A stretch of DNA of 64,000 bases from Pseudonocardiaceae bacterium YIM PH 21723. Lineage in GTDB: Bacteria > Actinomycetota > Actinomycetes > Mycobacteriales > Pseudonocardiaceae. The position numbers were made by a program, and so were the translations under genes. This document shows, piece after piece, positions 40,369 through 47,649 of the stretch (position 1 is its first letter; each line of letters begins with the position of its first letter). A model generated the notes under the pieces. That model searched no databases, had not been told where the DNA came from, and saw only the letters and a list, made by a program, of their open reading frames with translations. The DNA is taken from NCBI GenBank assembly GCA_003600225.1, contig QZFT01000022.1:62001-126000 (forward strand). Reading direction: 5' to 3'.

Positions 40369-41078
40369 CCACGCCGGTGGTCGAGCGGCTGCGGCCGTTC
40401 GGCGTGCAGGCGCACTCCGCGCTGGACGGGAACGCGTTGCGTGAACTGGTGCGCAGGCATCAGCTCGTCCTGTTGCGGGACGTTCCCGCCGAGCTGGATC
40501 TCCTCGCCTGGTGTGCCCTGCTGGGCATGCCGATGATCTGGCCGTTCGGCGCGGTCCTGGAGCTGGACGAATCGGGCCAGACCTTTCACGGTCACGGCCC
40601 GGTTCCCTGGCACTGGGACGGCATGTTCCAGACCTATGTTCCCGAGTTCATCGTCATGCACTGCGTCGTCGCCACCGGCCGCAGGGCACGATCGGTGTTC
40701 AGCCACACCAGCCGGATGCTGGCGGCACAGGATCCGTCCACTGTGCACCGTTGGCGCCAGACGGTGATCCACTGTCCGATCCCCGGCCCAGAACCGGGAT
40801 CGGCGCGGTCGCCGCTGGTGGTGCCGCATCCGGTGACCGGTGTGCCGACCCTCCGTTATATGGAGTTGCCCGGGCATCCGGAACATGCCGCGCTCGTTGC
40901 CGCGCTGGAGGATCCGCGCTGGCACTACGCGCACACCTGGCGATCAGGGGACCTGCTGATCGCCGACAACCACACGCTGCTGCACGGCCGGGAATCGGCC
41001 GCTGGGCTGGTGAACCGGCGACTGCGCCGGGTGCACGTGCTCGGCGAGCCGCCGCACCTGAATCCGGCCGTTGACTGA
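40365..41078 (+). CDS. TauD/PvcB-like Fe(II)/2-oxoglutarate oxygenase, first of two
   Basis: 237 residues; the ATG at 40365 has CCAGGAGGA upstream and overlaps the phosphatase stop. The facial triad is visible as His and Asp in VPWHWDGMFQ and the distal His in DNHTLLHGRE, with the 2-oxoglutarate-binding Arg in NRRLRRVHVLG. Partner oxygenases of isonitrile synthases (PvcB, IsnB) desaturate or decarboxylate the isonitrile amino acid, and this is the likely role of one of the two here. It is about 30 residues shorter than typical TauD because of a compact N-terminus. Confidence 0.85.
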   Translation: MTTPVVERLRPFGVQAHSALDGNALRELVRRHQLVLLRDVPAELDLLAWCALLGMPMIWPFGAVLELDESGQTFHGHGPVPWHWDGMFQTYVPEFIVMHCVVATGRRARSVFSHTSRMLAAQDPSTVHRWRQTVIHCPIPGPEPGSARSPLVVPHPVTGVPTLRYMELPGHPEHAALVAALEDPRWHYAHTWRSGDLLIADNHTLLHGRESAAGLVNRRLRRVHVLGEPPHLNPAVD

Positions 41079-41092
41079 AAGAGAACCTCGTC

Positions 41093-41875
41093 ATGCGAGA
41101 CCGTCTGATCACCGAGCTGAAACCGTTCGGCATACAACTCAGCCCGGCCGTGCCGGGCGCCGATGTCCGCGCTCTGCCCAGCCGCCTGCTCCAGGGGCTG
41201 GTCCGGGAGTACAAACTCGTCCTGCTGCGCGGCTGGACCGGGGTGTCGTCCACTGTGGACCTCACCGGGTTCGGCGAGGGACTCGGCCCACTGCTGGAGT
41301 GGCCGTACGGCTACGTCAGCGAACTGACCGAGCAGGACGACACCGGCGACGTCGCCATGCACTGGGACGGGCTTTTCCTGCCGGTGGTGCCGGAATTCCG
41401 GATCCTGCACTGCGTCGTCGCGCCGCCGCCCGGCGGTGGCGGTGAATCCACCTTCTGCGACACCGGCGCCATCCTGCGGGACTCCTCGCCGGCCATGGTC
41501 CAGCGCTGGTCCGAGGTCGTCGGCGGCTACCGCGGCAAGTCCGCCTTCTACGACGCGGAGATCAACGCGCCGCTGGTGGACCGGCATCCGCACTCCGGCG
41601 AACGGGTGTTGCGGTACGTCGAGCCCGCACCGGGTGGCCCCCGTCACTCGTTCTCCGGACTGTCCGATGTGGAACTCGAGGTGACGCACCGCGAACTCAC
41701 CGATCGGCTCTACCACCCGGACTACTGCCATGTGCACTCCTGGCAGTACGGCGACCTGATCGTCGCCGACAACTTCACGCTGCTGCACGGCCGCACGGCG
41801 TTCCCCGACCGATCGCCGCGCCACCTGCGGCTGGTGCACGTGGCGGGTGCGGCGAATCCGCACTTAGTCGGCTGA
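41093..41875 (+). CDS. TauD/PvcB-like Fe(II)/2-oxoglutarate oxygenase, second of two
   Basis: 260 residues, AGAGAACC upstream of the ATG. It has the iron triad in VAMHWDGLFLP and DNFTLLHGRTAF and the cosubstrate Arg in SPRHLRLVHVAG. It shares its N-terminal pattern (LKPFGIQLSP, LVREYKLVLLRG) with the preceding gene, so the two are tandem paralogues that have diverged, which points to two separate oxidations such as desaturation and hydroxylation. It sits in the same operon, 14 bp after its paralogue and 16 bp before the asparagine-synthetase-like gene. Confidence 0.87.
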   Translation: MRDRLITELKPFGIQLSPAVPGADVRALPSRLLQGLVREYKLVLLRGWTGVSSTVDLTGFGEGLGPLLEWPYGYVSELTEQDDTGDVAMHWDGLFLPVVPEFRILHCVVAPPPGGGGESTFCDTGAILRDSSPAMVQRWSEVVGGYRGKSAFYDAEINAPLVDRHPHSGERVLRYVEPAPGGPRHSFSGLSDVELEVTHRELTDRLYHPDYCHVHSWQYGDLIVADNFTLLHGRTAFPDRSPRHLRLVHVAGAANPHLVG

Positions 41876-41891
41876 GAGGGAGACCGAGGCT

Positions 41892-43724
41892 ATGTGCGGC
41901 ATCACCGGGTGGATCGACTACAGCCGCGATCTGCGTACCGAACTGCCCACAGTGGACGTGATGACCGACTCCCTGCTGCACCGGGGGCCGGACGCCAGGG
42001 GCGTGTGGACGGACGAGCACGTCGCGTTCGGGCACCGTCGGCTGTCCATCATCGACCTGGAGAACGGCGACCAGCCCATGTGCACCCCGGAGCGGGGCCG
42101 CGGGGAGCTGCCGCGCGCGGTGATCACCTACGGCGGTGAGGTCTACAACTACCGCGAGCTGCGCGCCGAACTCGTCCGGTGTGGGCACACGTTCCGGACC
42201 GCCAGCGACACCGAGGTCGTGCTGCGGGCGTACCTGCAGTGGGGCGAGAAACTGGTGGACCGGCTGAACGGCATGTACGCGTTCGCCATCTGGAACAGCG
42301 CGACCGAGGAACTGCTGCTGGTCCGTGACCGGCTGGGCGTCAAACCGCTGTACTACTACCCGACGCCCACCGGACTGCTGTTCGGCTCCGAACCCAAGGC
42401 GATCCTGGCCAACCCAGAGGTCCAGGCACGCGCGGGAGCCGAGGAACTGGCGGACTCACTGCTGTTCCTGCGTACCCCGGGCCGGGTGCCGTTCGCCGGC
42501 ATGGGCGAGGTCAAACCGGGCCACGTGCTGCGGTTCGGCCGCCGGCGACTGAGCGAGCACCGGTATTGGGCGCTGCATTCCCGGCCGCACACCGATGACC
42601 TGGACACCACCGTGGCGACCATCCGGGAGCTGCTGGAGGACATCGTGGATCATCAACTGATCTCCGACGTCCCGCTGGTGTCGCTGCTGTCCGGCGGGCT
42701 GGACTCCAGCACCATCGCCGCGCTGGCGCAGAAACACGGCCCCGGCAGGCTGTCCACCTTCGCGGTGGACTTCGCCGGGCACACGGAGAACTTCCAGCCG
42801 GACCCGGCCCGGCCCACGGCGGACGGACCGTTCGCCAGGATGGTCGCCGACCACATCGGCAGCGACCACCACACGATCACCCTGGACCAGGCCGCGGTGC
42901 TGGACCCGGCCGTCCGGGACACGGTGCTGCGGTCCTGGGACCTGCCGTTCCACTTCGGCGACCTGGACCTCTCGCTGTACCTGCTGTTCAAGGCGGTGCG
43001 CGAGCACGCCACGGTGGCGTTGTCCGGGGAGGCCGCCGACGAGATCTTCGGCGGCTACCTGTGGTTCCACGACGCCCGGGCACGGGCCGCGGAGACGTTC
43101 CCCTGGCTGACCATCGGGGCACGCAGCGGCCTGGACCCGAAAGCCCTCCTGGGCCCGGAACTCCAGGCGGCGGTCGACCTCGACGAGTACACCGCCGACC
43201 TGTACAGCACCGCGCTCGCCGAGGTGCCGGAGCTGTACGGGGAGACCGCCGCGGAACGCCGGTCCAGGGAGATCACCTACCTCACCCTCACCCGGTTCCT
43301 GCCGATCCTGCTGGACAAGAAGGACCGGATGTCCATGGCCTCCGGGCTGGAGGGCCGCGTCCCGTTCTGCGATCACCGGCTGGTCGAGTACGTCTTCAAC
43401 ATCCCCCTCGGCATGCGCCGGTACACCGGCGAGGAGAAGGCGTTGTTGCGGGACGCGGCCCGGGATCTGTTGCCGGAACAGGTGGTCCACCGCACGAAGG
43501 CCGCCTATCCGTCCACTCAGGACACCGGATACGACAGCGCTCTGAGTGGCGCGCTCACCGCCGCAGGTCCACTTCGGACATACCTGAGCGAGACCGCGGT
43601 GCGTGACCTGGCGGCGAAGACCGCATCCGGTACCGCGCTCGGCGAGTTCGAGCGCATCGGTACCGAGTCCACCGTGCGCCTGGACTCCTGGCTGCGTGCC
43701 TACGACGTGGCCATCACCCTCTGA
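41892..43724 (+). CDS. Glutamine-dependent asparagine synthetase-like amidotransferase
   Basis: 610 residues. The N-terminal glutaminase domain begins MCGITGWIDY with the catalytic Cys2, followed by LLHRGPDARG and FGHRRLSIIDLENGDQPM. The synthetase domain has the pyrophosphate loop VSLLSGGLDSSTIAAL, then VALSGEAADEIFGGY and LDKKDRMSMASGLEGRVPF. AsnB-type enzymes adenylate a carboxylate and convert it to an amide. In a biosynthetic operon it probably amidates a pathway intermediate rather than making free asparagine; a carboxamide on an isonitrile product is a reasonable guess. GAGAGGGAGA precedes the ATG. Confidence 0.88.
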   Translation: MCGITGWIDYSRDLRTELPTVDVMTDSLLHRGPDARGVWTDEHVAFGHRRLSIIDLENGDQPMCTPERGRGELPRAVITYGGEVYNYRELRAELVRCGHTFRTASDTEVVLRAYLQWGEKLVDRLNGMYAFAIWNSATEELLLVRDRLGVKPLYYYPTPTGLLFGSEPKAILANPEVQARAGAEELADSLLFLRTPGRVPFAGMGEVKPGHVLRFGRRRLSEHRYWALHSRPHTDDLDTTVATIRELLEDIVDHQLISDVPLVSLLSGGLDSSTIAALAQKHGPGRLSTFAVDFAGHTENFQPDPARPTADGPFARMVADHIGSDHHTITLDQAAVLDPAVRDTVLRSWDLPFHFGDLDLSLYLLFKAVREHATVALSGEAADEIFGGYLWFHDARARAAETFPWLTIGARSGLDPKALLGPELQAAVDLDEYTADLYSTALAEVPELYGETAAERRSREITYLTLTRFLPILLDKKDRMSMASGLEGRVPFCDHRLVEYVFNIPLGMRRYTGEEKALLRDAARDLLPEQVVHRTKAAYPSTQDTGYDSALSGALTAAGPLRTYLSETAVRDLAAKTASGTALGEFERIGTESTVRLDSWLRAYDVAITL

Positions 43725-43737
43725 AAGGACCCCCATC

Positions 43738-44589
43738 ATGGGTCAGATCGTCGGCGCGGGACTCGTGTCCCACGCGCCCGTTCTGATGTTTCCGGAGAAA
43801 TCCCGCATCGCCGCCAACGGGGGACAGGACTTCACCCTGGCCACCGGATTGCTGCAGCTGCGCGAGGAGATCTTCGACGCCGTCGAGTACGACACCGTGA
43901 TCGTGTTCGACAGCCACTGGGCGACCACGATCGGCACCGTGGTGACCTCCGCGGACCGGCGCAACGGCCTGTTCACCTCCGGCGAGATGCCCACCGCGAT
44001 ATCCCAGCTGGCCTACGACCTGCCGGGCGACCGCGAACTCGCCGAGGTCATCGCCGGTCGCGGCGAGTGGATCACGCCGGTGGACGACCCGATCCTGCCG
44101 ATCCACTACGCCACGCTGATCCCGTGGACCTACCTGGGCAGCCCGGACAAGTCGTGGATCTCGGTCTCCGTCTGCCGGACCGCGGAGCCCGATGACTTCC
44201 TGTCCGTGGGCACCGCGATCGGTGACGCGGTCGCGCTCACCGATCGCAAGGTCATGCTGGTGGCGTCCGGCGGGCTGTCGCACACGTTCTGGCCGTTGCG
44301 GGAGGTGCGCTCCCGGATGGCGGGGGACCCGAAGAACATCGTCAGTGAGCAGCATCGCGCGGCGGACCTGGAACGGATCGAGTGGATGGTCGGCGGTGAC
44401 CACGCGAAGATCATCGACTCGATGGACGCGTTCGCCGAGTTCGACCCACAGGCGGGCTTCGGCCACTACCTGATGCTGGCCGGCGCGCTCGGCGGCCGCT
44501 CGGCCAACGCCCGGGGCAGGCAGTACGGCGACTACGAGAACGGCATCGGCACCGGCCAGGCCCACGTCTGGTTCGAGGTAAGCAGATGA
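43738..44589 (+). CDS. LigB-type extradiol dioxygenase, homoprotocatechuate 2,3-dioxygenase-like
   Basis: 283 residues, the same length as HpcB of E. coli, which it resembles along its length. Candidate iron and acid-base residues lie in AGLVSHAPVLM, DTVIVFDSHW, ILPIHYATLIP and LVASGGLSHTFW, with the closing GIGTGQAHVWFEV. The family cleaves catechols beside the hydroxyls with Fe(II) and oxygen. In this operon the substrate may be a DOPA-derived or hydroxylated isonitrile intermediate. A detoxifying or catabolic role is the alternative. GAAAGGA precedes the ATG, and the stop overlaps the SDR start. Confidence 0.85.
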   Translation: MGQIVGAGLVSHAPVLMFPEKSRIAANGGQDFTLATGLLQLREEIFDAVEYDTVIVFDSHWATTIGTVVTSADRRNGLFTSGEMPTAISQLAYDLPGDRELAEVIAGRGEWITPVDDPILPIHYATLIPWTYLGSPDKSWISVSVCRTAEPDDFLSVGTAIGDAVALTDRKVMLVASGGLSHTFWPLREVRSRMAGDPKNIVSEQHRAADLERIEWMVGGDHAKIIDSMDAFAEFDPQAGFGHYLMLAGALGGRSANARGRQYGDYENGIGTGQAHVWFEVSR

Positions 44590-45320
44590 CCGTCCTGATC
44601 ACCGGCGCCACCAGCGGGCTGGGCAGGCAGCTGGCCACCGAGCTGGCCGAGGCCGGGCACACCGTGCTGGTCCACGGCCGTGACCCCGAGCGGACGATGG
44701 AACTGGCCGCTCGGCTGCCCGGTACCCGGCCCTACGTGGCGGACCTGTCCGACCTGCGCCAGGTGCACAAGCTGATCACCCAGGTCAGCGGGGACTTCCC
44801 GCAGCTGGACTGGCTCGTCAACAACGCGAGCATCGGCTACGGCAGCCCGGACACCCGCTACATCCGGGAGCTGTCCGTGGACAAGATCGAGCTGCGGTTC
44901 GCGGTGAACTATCTGGCGCCGTACCTGCTGGGCAGGCTGCTGGCGCCCCGGGTGCGCGACCGGATCGTGAACATCGGCTCGGCGGGCCAGGAATCGCTGG
45001 ACCTCGCCGACCTGCAGTCCGAGCGGGACTACGACGGCCTGGTCGCCTACCGGCGGGCCAAGCTGGCGCTCACCATGGCCACCTTCGACCTGGCCGCCGA
45101 CTACGAGTCCCTCGCGGTCAACGTGGTGCACCCGGGCGGCCCGCTGGCCACCGTGGAGGACCGGGCGGCGGTCACCCTCGAGGTGATCACCGGCTACGAC
45201 GGGCTGTCCGGCACCTACTTCAACGGGGATCTGCCGGCCAAGGCCCACCCCGATGCCTACGACCCACAGCTGCGCGCTCGGCTGCGGGACGCGACGGAGG
45301 AGCTGCTGTGCGACCGGTGA
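44586..45320 (+). CDS. Short-chain dehydrogenase/reductase
   Basis: 244 residues. The cofactor motif TGATSGLGRQLA starts at residue 6, NNAS follows the fourth strand, and the catalytic Ser and Tyr-x3-Lys lie in IVNIGSAGQES and YRRAKLAL. This is the retinol/chlorophyll-reductase-like subgroup of classical SDRs. It would reduce a ketone or aldehyde, or oxidise an alcohol, with NADP(H). The ATGA overlap with the dioxygenase gene and the 13-bp overlap with the ATP-grasp gene keep it in the isonitrile operon; a ring-cleavage aldehyde is one possible substrate. Confidence 0.85.
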   Translation: MTVLITGATSGLGRQLATELAEAGHTVLVHGRDPERTMELAARLPGTRPYVADLSDLRQVHKLITQVSGDFPQLDWLVNNASIGYGSPDTRYIRELSVDKIELRFAVNYLAPYLLGRLLAPRVRDRIVNIGSAGQESLDLADLQSERDYDGLVAYRRAKLALTMATFDLAADYESLAVNVVHPGGPLATVEDRAAVTLEVITGYDGLSGTYFNGDLPAKAHPDAYDPQLRARLRDATEELLCDR

Positions 45321-46411
45321 TCGTGGTGGACCCGCTGTCCTCGGGCCCGGAGGTGACGGCCGCCTTCGCCCGGCGCGGGGTGCCGGTGGTGGCCGTGGTG
45401 ACCGATCTGGACCTGGACTTCGACCCCCGGATCTACGACCGGGTACTGGTCGACGGCCCGGAGCTCGTCGGGCGGCTTCGGGCCATCGAGCCCTGGGCGA
45501 TCTTCCCCGGCGCTGAATCCGGGGTGGAGCCGGCCGATCGGCTGGCGGCGGAACTGACGCCGCAACGGGCCAACGACCCGCGGCTGGCGCACGCCAGGCG
45601 GAACAAGGCGCTCATGCAGCACGCGGTGGCCACCGCGGGCATCCCGGTGATCCGGACGCTGCTGACCGGCAACGCGTGGGAGCTGGAGGCGTGGCTACAG
45701 GCCCAGGACCTCACCGGCCGGGCGCTGGTGATCAAGCCGCCGGACTCCTCCGGGGCACAGGACGTGGTGTTCGTGCCGCCCAACGGCGACTGGCGCCAGG
45801 GGTTCGAGCGGGTGCTGTACAGCTACCGGCAGCCGGTGATGGTGCAGGAGTTCGCGCCGGGCACCGAATACGTGGTGTCCACGGTCAGCGCGGCCGGGCA
45901 GCACACCGTGGCGCACATCGAGGAGTTCACCAAGTTCAACCTGACCAGGGTGGACCGCACCGAGTTCGTGCACGACGTCCAGCCGGAGCTGGTCGAGTAC
46001 CACAACGCGGTGCTGGACGCGCTGGGCATTCGCTGGGGCGCGGCGCACAGCGAGATCCGGCTGACCCCGCGTGGCCCCCGGCTGATCGAGACCAGCACCC
46101 GGCTGTGCGCCGGCGCGCTGCCGGTGCTGGCCAGGGCGGCGACCGGGAGCAGTCAGTTGGAACGCCTGGTCCAGGCGTATGTGGACGGTGTGGTGAGCAC
46201 CGGGGACTACGAGCTGCGGCAATGCGTGAGCCCGGTGTACATGACCGCGCCGCACGCCCGGGTACCGGTCGAGGCCATGGAGCTGTCGACGCATCTGAGC
46301 AGCCATCCGGACCTGGGCATGGTCGCCCTGGCGGGTGAACGGTCCGCGGTCCTCGAGGATCACAACCGGCTGCGCAACCTGGAGAAACGGCTCCGGATCG
46401 ACACTTGCTGA
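45308..46411 (+). CDS. ATP-grasp carboxylate-amine ligase-like protein
   Basis: 367 residues from a GTG inside the 3' end of the SDR gene. An N-terminal Rossmann-like part (VIVVDPLSSGPEV) is followed by ATP-grasp features: ARRNKALMQHAVATAGIPVI, VIKPPDSSGAQDVVFV, VQEFAPGTEYVVSTVSA, and the magnesium-binding HSEIRLTPRGPRLIETSTRL. The group includes L-amino acid ligases and BacD-like enzymes, which make an acyl phosphate and join it to an amine. Here it probably couples the product or an intermediate to an amino acid or amine. It is the last enzyme gene of the operon; the MarR gene follows 18 bp later. Confidence 0.83.
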   Translation: MRPVIVVDPLSSGPEVTAAFARRGVPVVAVVTDLDLDFDPRIYDRVLVDGPELVGRLRAIEPWAIFPGAESGVEPADRLAAELTPQRANDPRLAHARRNKALMQHAVATAGIPVIRTLLTGNAWELEAWLQAQDLTGRALVIKPPDSSGAQDVVFVPPNGDWRQGFERVLYSYRQPVMVQEFAPGTEYVVSTVSAAGQHTVAHIEEFTKFNLTRVDRTEFVHDVQPELVEYHNAVLDALGIRWGAAHSEIRLTPRGPRLIETSTRLCAGALPVLARAATGSSQLERLVQAYVDGVVSTGDYELRQCVSPVYMTAPHARVPVEAMELSTHLSSHPDLGMVALAGERSAVLEDHNRLRNLEKRLRIDTC

Positions 46412-46429
46412 GCGTGTCAGAATGGCGGG

Positions 46430-46900
46430 GTGAGTGAGGCAGCCGAGCAACCCGTCCAGGTGAGCGACGACGTGACCCTGTGGGGACTGCTGGTCGAGGT
46501 GCACACCTCGATCGGCAGGGCCATGGACACGGAGATCGAGCAGGCCCTCGGGCTGCCGCACAACGAGTTCGAGGTGCTGCTGCGCCTCGGTCGAGCTCCT
46601 GGCCAGCGCAAACGCATGACCTGCCTGGCCGCCGAGGTCTCCTTCACCGCGGGCGGGTTCACCCGGCTCGCCGACCGGATGGAACAGATCGGCCACATCC
46701 GCCGCGAGCCGGATGTCACCGACCGGCGGGCCACCTTTCTGGTGATGACCGAGTCCGGCAACGAGGTGCTGCGCAAGGCGCTGGCCATTCACGAGCCCAG
46801 CGTCCGGGAGCGGTTCGTGCAGCACATGTCCGATGCCGAGCGTGCCGTGGTGGAGAGCGTGTTGCGGCGGGTGCGGGATGTGCACCATCCGATGAGCTGA
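46430..46900 (+). CDS. MarR-family transcriptional regulator of the isonitrile operon
   Basis: 156 residues from a GTG. The winged helix is clear: GLPHNEFEVLLRLGRAPGQR, then MTCLAAEVSFTAGGFTRLAD and REPDVTDRRATFLVMTESG for the wing. MarR proteins often sense small aromatic or oxidised ligands. Position as the last gene, 18 bp behind the ligase, suggests autoregulation of the operon or response to its product. Copy C of the 130-bp repeat starts 12 nt after its stop in the same orientation. Confidence 0.87.
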   Translation: MSEAAEQPVQVSDDVTLWGLLVEVHTSIGRAMDTEIEQALGLPHNEFEVLLRLGRAPGQRKRMTCLAAEVSFTAGGFTRLADRMEQIGHIRREPDVTDRRATFLVMTESGNEVLRKALAIHEPSVRERFVQHMSDAERAVVESVLRRVRDVHHPMS

Positions 46901-46912
46901 GCGTTGGTGGCT

Positions 46913-47040
46913 GGGGGGCTGGGTCTGGTTGTTGGCGAAGGATGGCTTTGGAGGGGGAGATGGGCCTCGGGCCGCGTCTTTCCTGCCTGGCTGTCTGGTG
47001 GGGGCACGCCGGTCTGGACTTTCGGGCTTTCGGGGCTTGA
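46913..47040 (+). repeat. 130-bp dispersed repeat, copy C
   Basis: It has GGGTCTGGTTGTTGGCGAAG, GGCTTTGGAGGGGGAGATGG, GCGTCTTTCCTGCCTGGCTG, GGTGGGGGCACGCC and a terminal TCGGGGCTTG. It is a solo copy, 12 nt after the MarR stop. It resembles copy A most closely in the CTGCCTGGCTGTCTGGTGGGG section and lies in the same orientation 9 kb away. Confidence 0.8.
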
Positions 47041-47117
47041 TCGTTTCTGGTTCGGACCTGCGCGTGACAAGTGTGACTACTGGGACTCGTGGTGCTCATG
47101 TGGGTGAACGAGCTGTT

Positions 47118-47175
47118 GTTGTTCCATCTTCAAGATGGATTCGGGGCCCCAAATCCATCTTGAAGATGGAACAAC
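47118..47175. terminator. 23-bp perfect hairpin with nested palindrome
   Basis: The left arm 47118-47140 (GTTGTTCCATCTTCAAGATG and three more bases) pairs exactly with 47153-47175. The 12-nt loop contains the palindrome GGGGCCCC, and each arm contains CCATCTTCAAGATGG, so several folds are possible. It lies about 220 bp after the MarR stop, downstream of repeat copy C, and may end the isonitrile transcript. Confidence 0.55.
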
Positions 47176-47388
47176 CGCTTCGTCCACTGTGGACTTGGAG
47201 CTGGAATGGCGGTGCTGATCCGGCGCCGGTGGGCGTGATCGCGACGCTCGGTCACCTCTCCCTCCATCGGGGGAGCGCGGGCCGGGATCGGCCGTTATTC
47301 GTGATCACTCCCGGTCGGCCGGCGGGAGGCTTGCCAGGCCGGCTGTCCGCGAGACGTTCTCCGCCTCGGGCCGGCTTTCCCAGTGATC

Positions 47389-47442
47389 CCGAAGTTGACG
47401 AGGTTCGGGATCGTTCCGCCCCCCGGACCTCGTCAACTTCGG
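47389..47442. terminator. 16-bp hairpin, GAAGTTG-arm family, upstream of ctaD
   Basis: CCGAAGTTGACGAGGT (47389-47404) pairs exactly with 47427-47442, extendable past one mismatch. It is the sixth member of this arm family but, unlike the others, is almost 500 bp from the nearest upstream stop codon and 207 bp ahead of ctaD. Confidence 0.5.
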
Positions 47443-47649
47443 GGGCTGTCTGTCGCCTGGCTCCCACGATCAGGGTGATCTGCGCCATCTCCCCGCGCGC
47501 GTGGCCATCCCCACGACGCGTCCTTACATTCCGCCGCGTACGATCCAACCCGGTTGGCTCGGAAGCCCTGTGCCCTTCGCAGTGGGCCCCGGCCGGCCAC
47601 CCGACTGACTCAAGATTTTTCCACCAGCTTTCAAGTGCAGGAGGCAGTA

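Larger units (their letters stand above)
46901..47649. other. 749-bp non-coding region between the isonitrile operon and ctaD
   Basis: Contains repeat copy C (46913-47040), a 23-bp perfect hairpin (47118-47175), an exact GTCCACTGTGGAC (47182-47194), and a GAAGTTG-family hairpin (47389-47442). The last 200 bp lead to the ctaD ribosome site CAGGAGG (47638-47644) and should hold its promoter; I could not pick convincing -35/-10 boxes. I see no supported gene. Longer open frames across this part are continuations of ctaD or shadows of the repeat. Confidence 0.7.
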
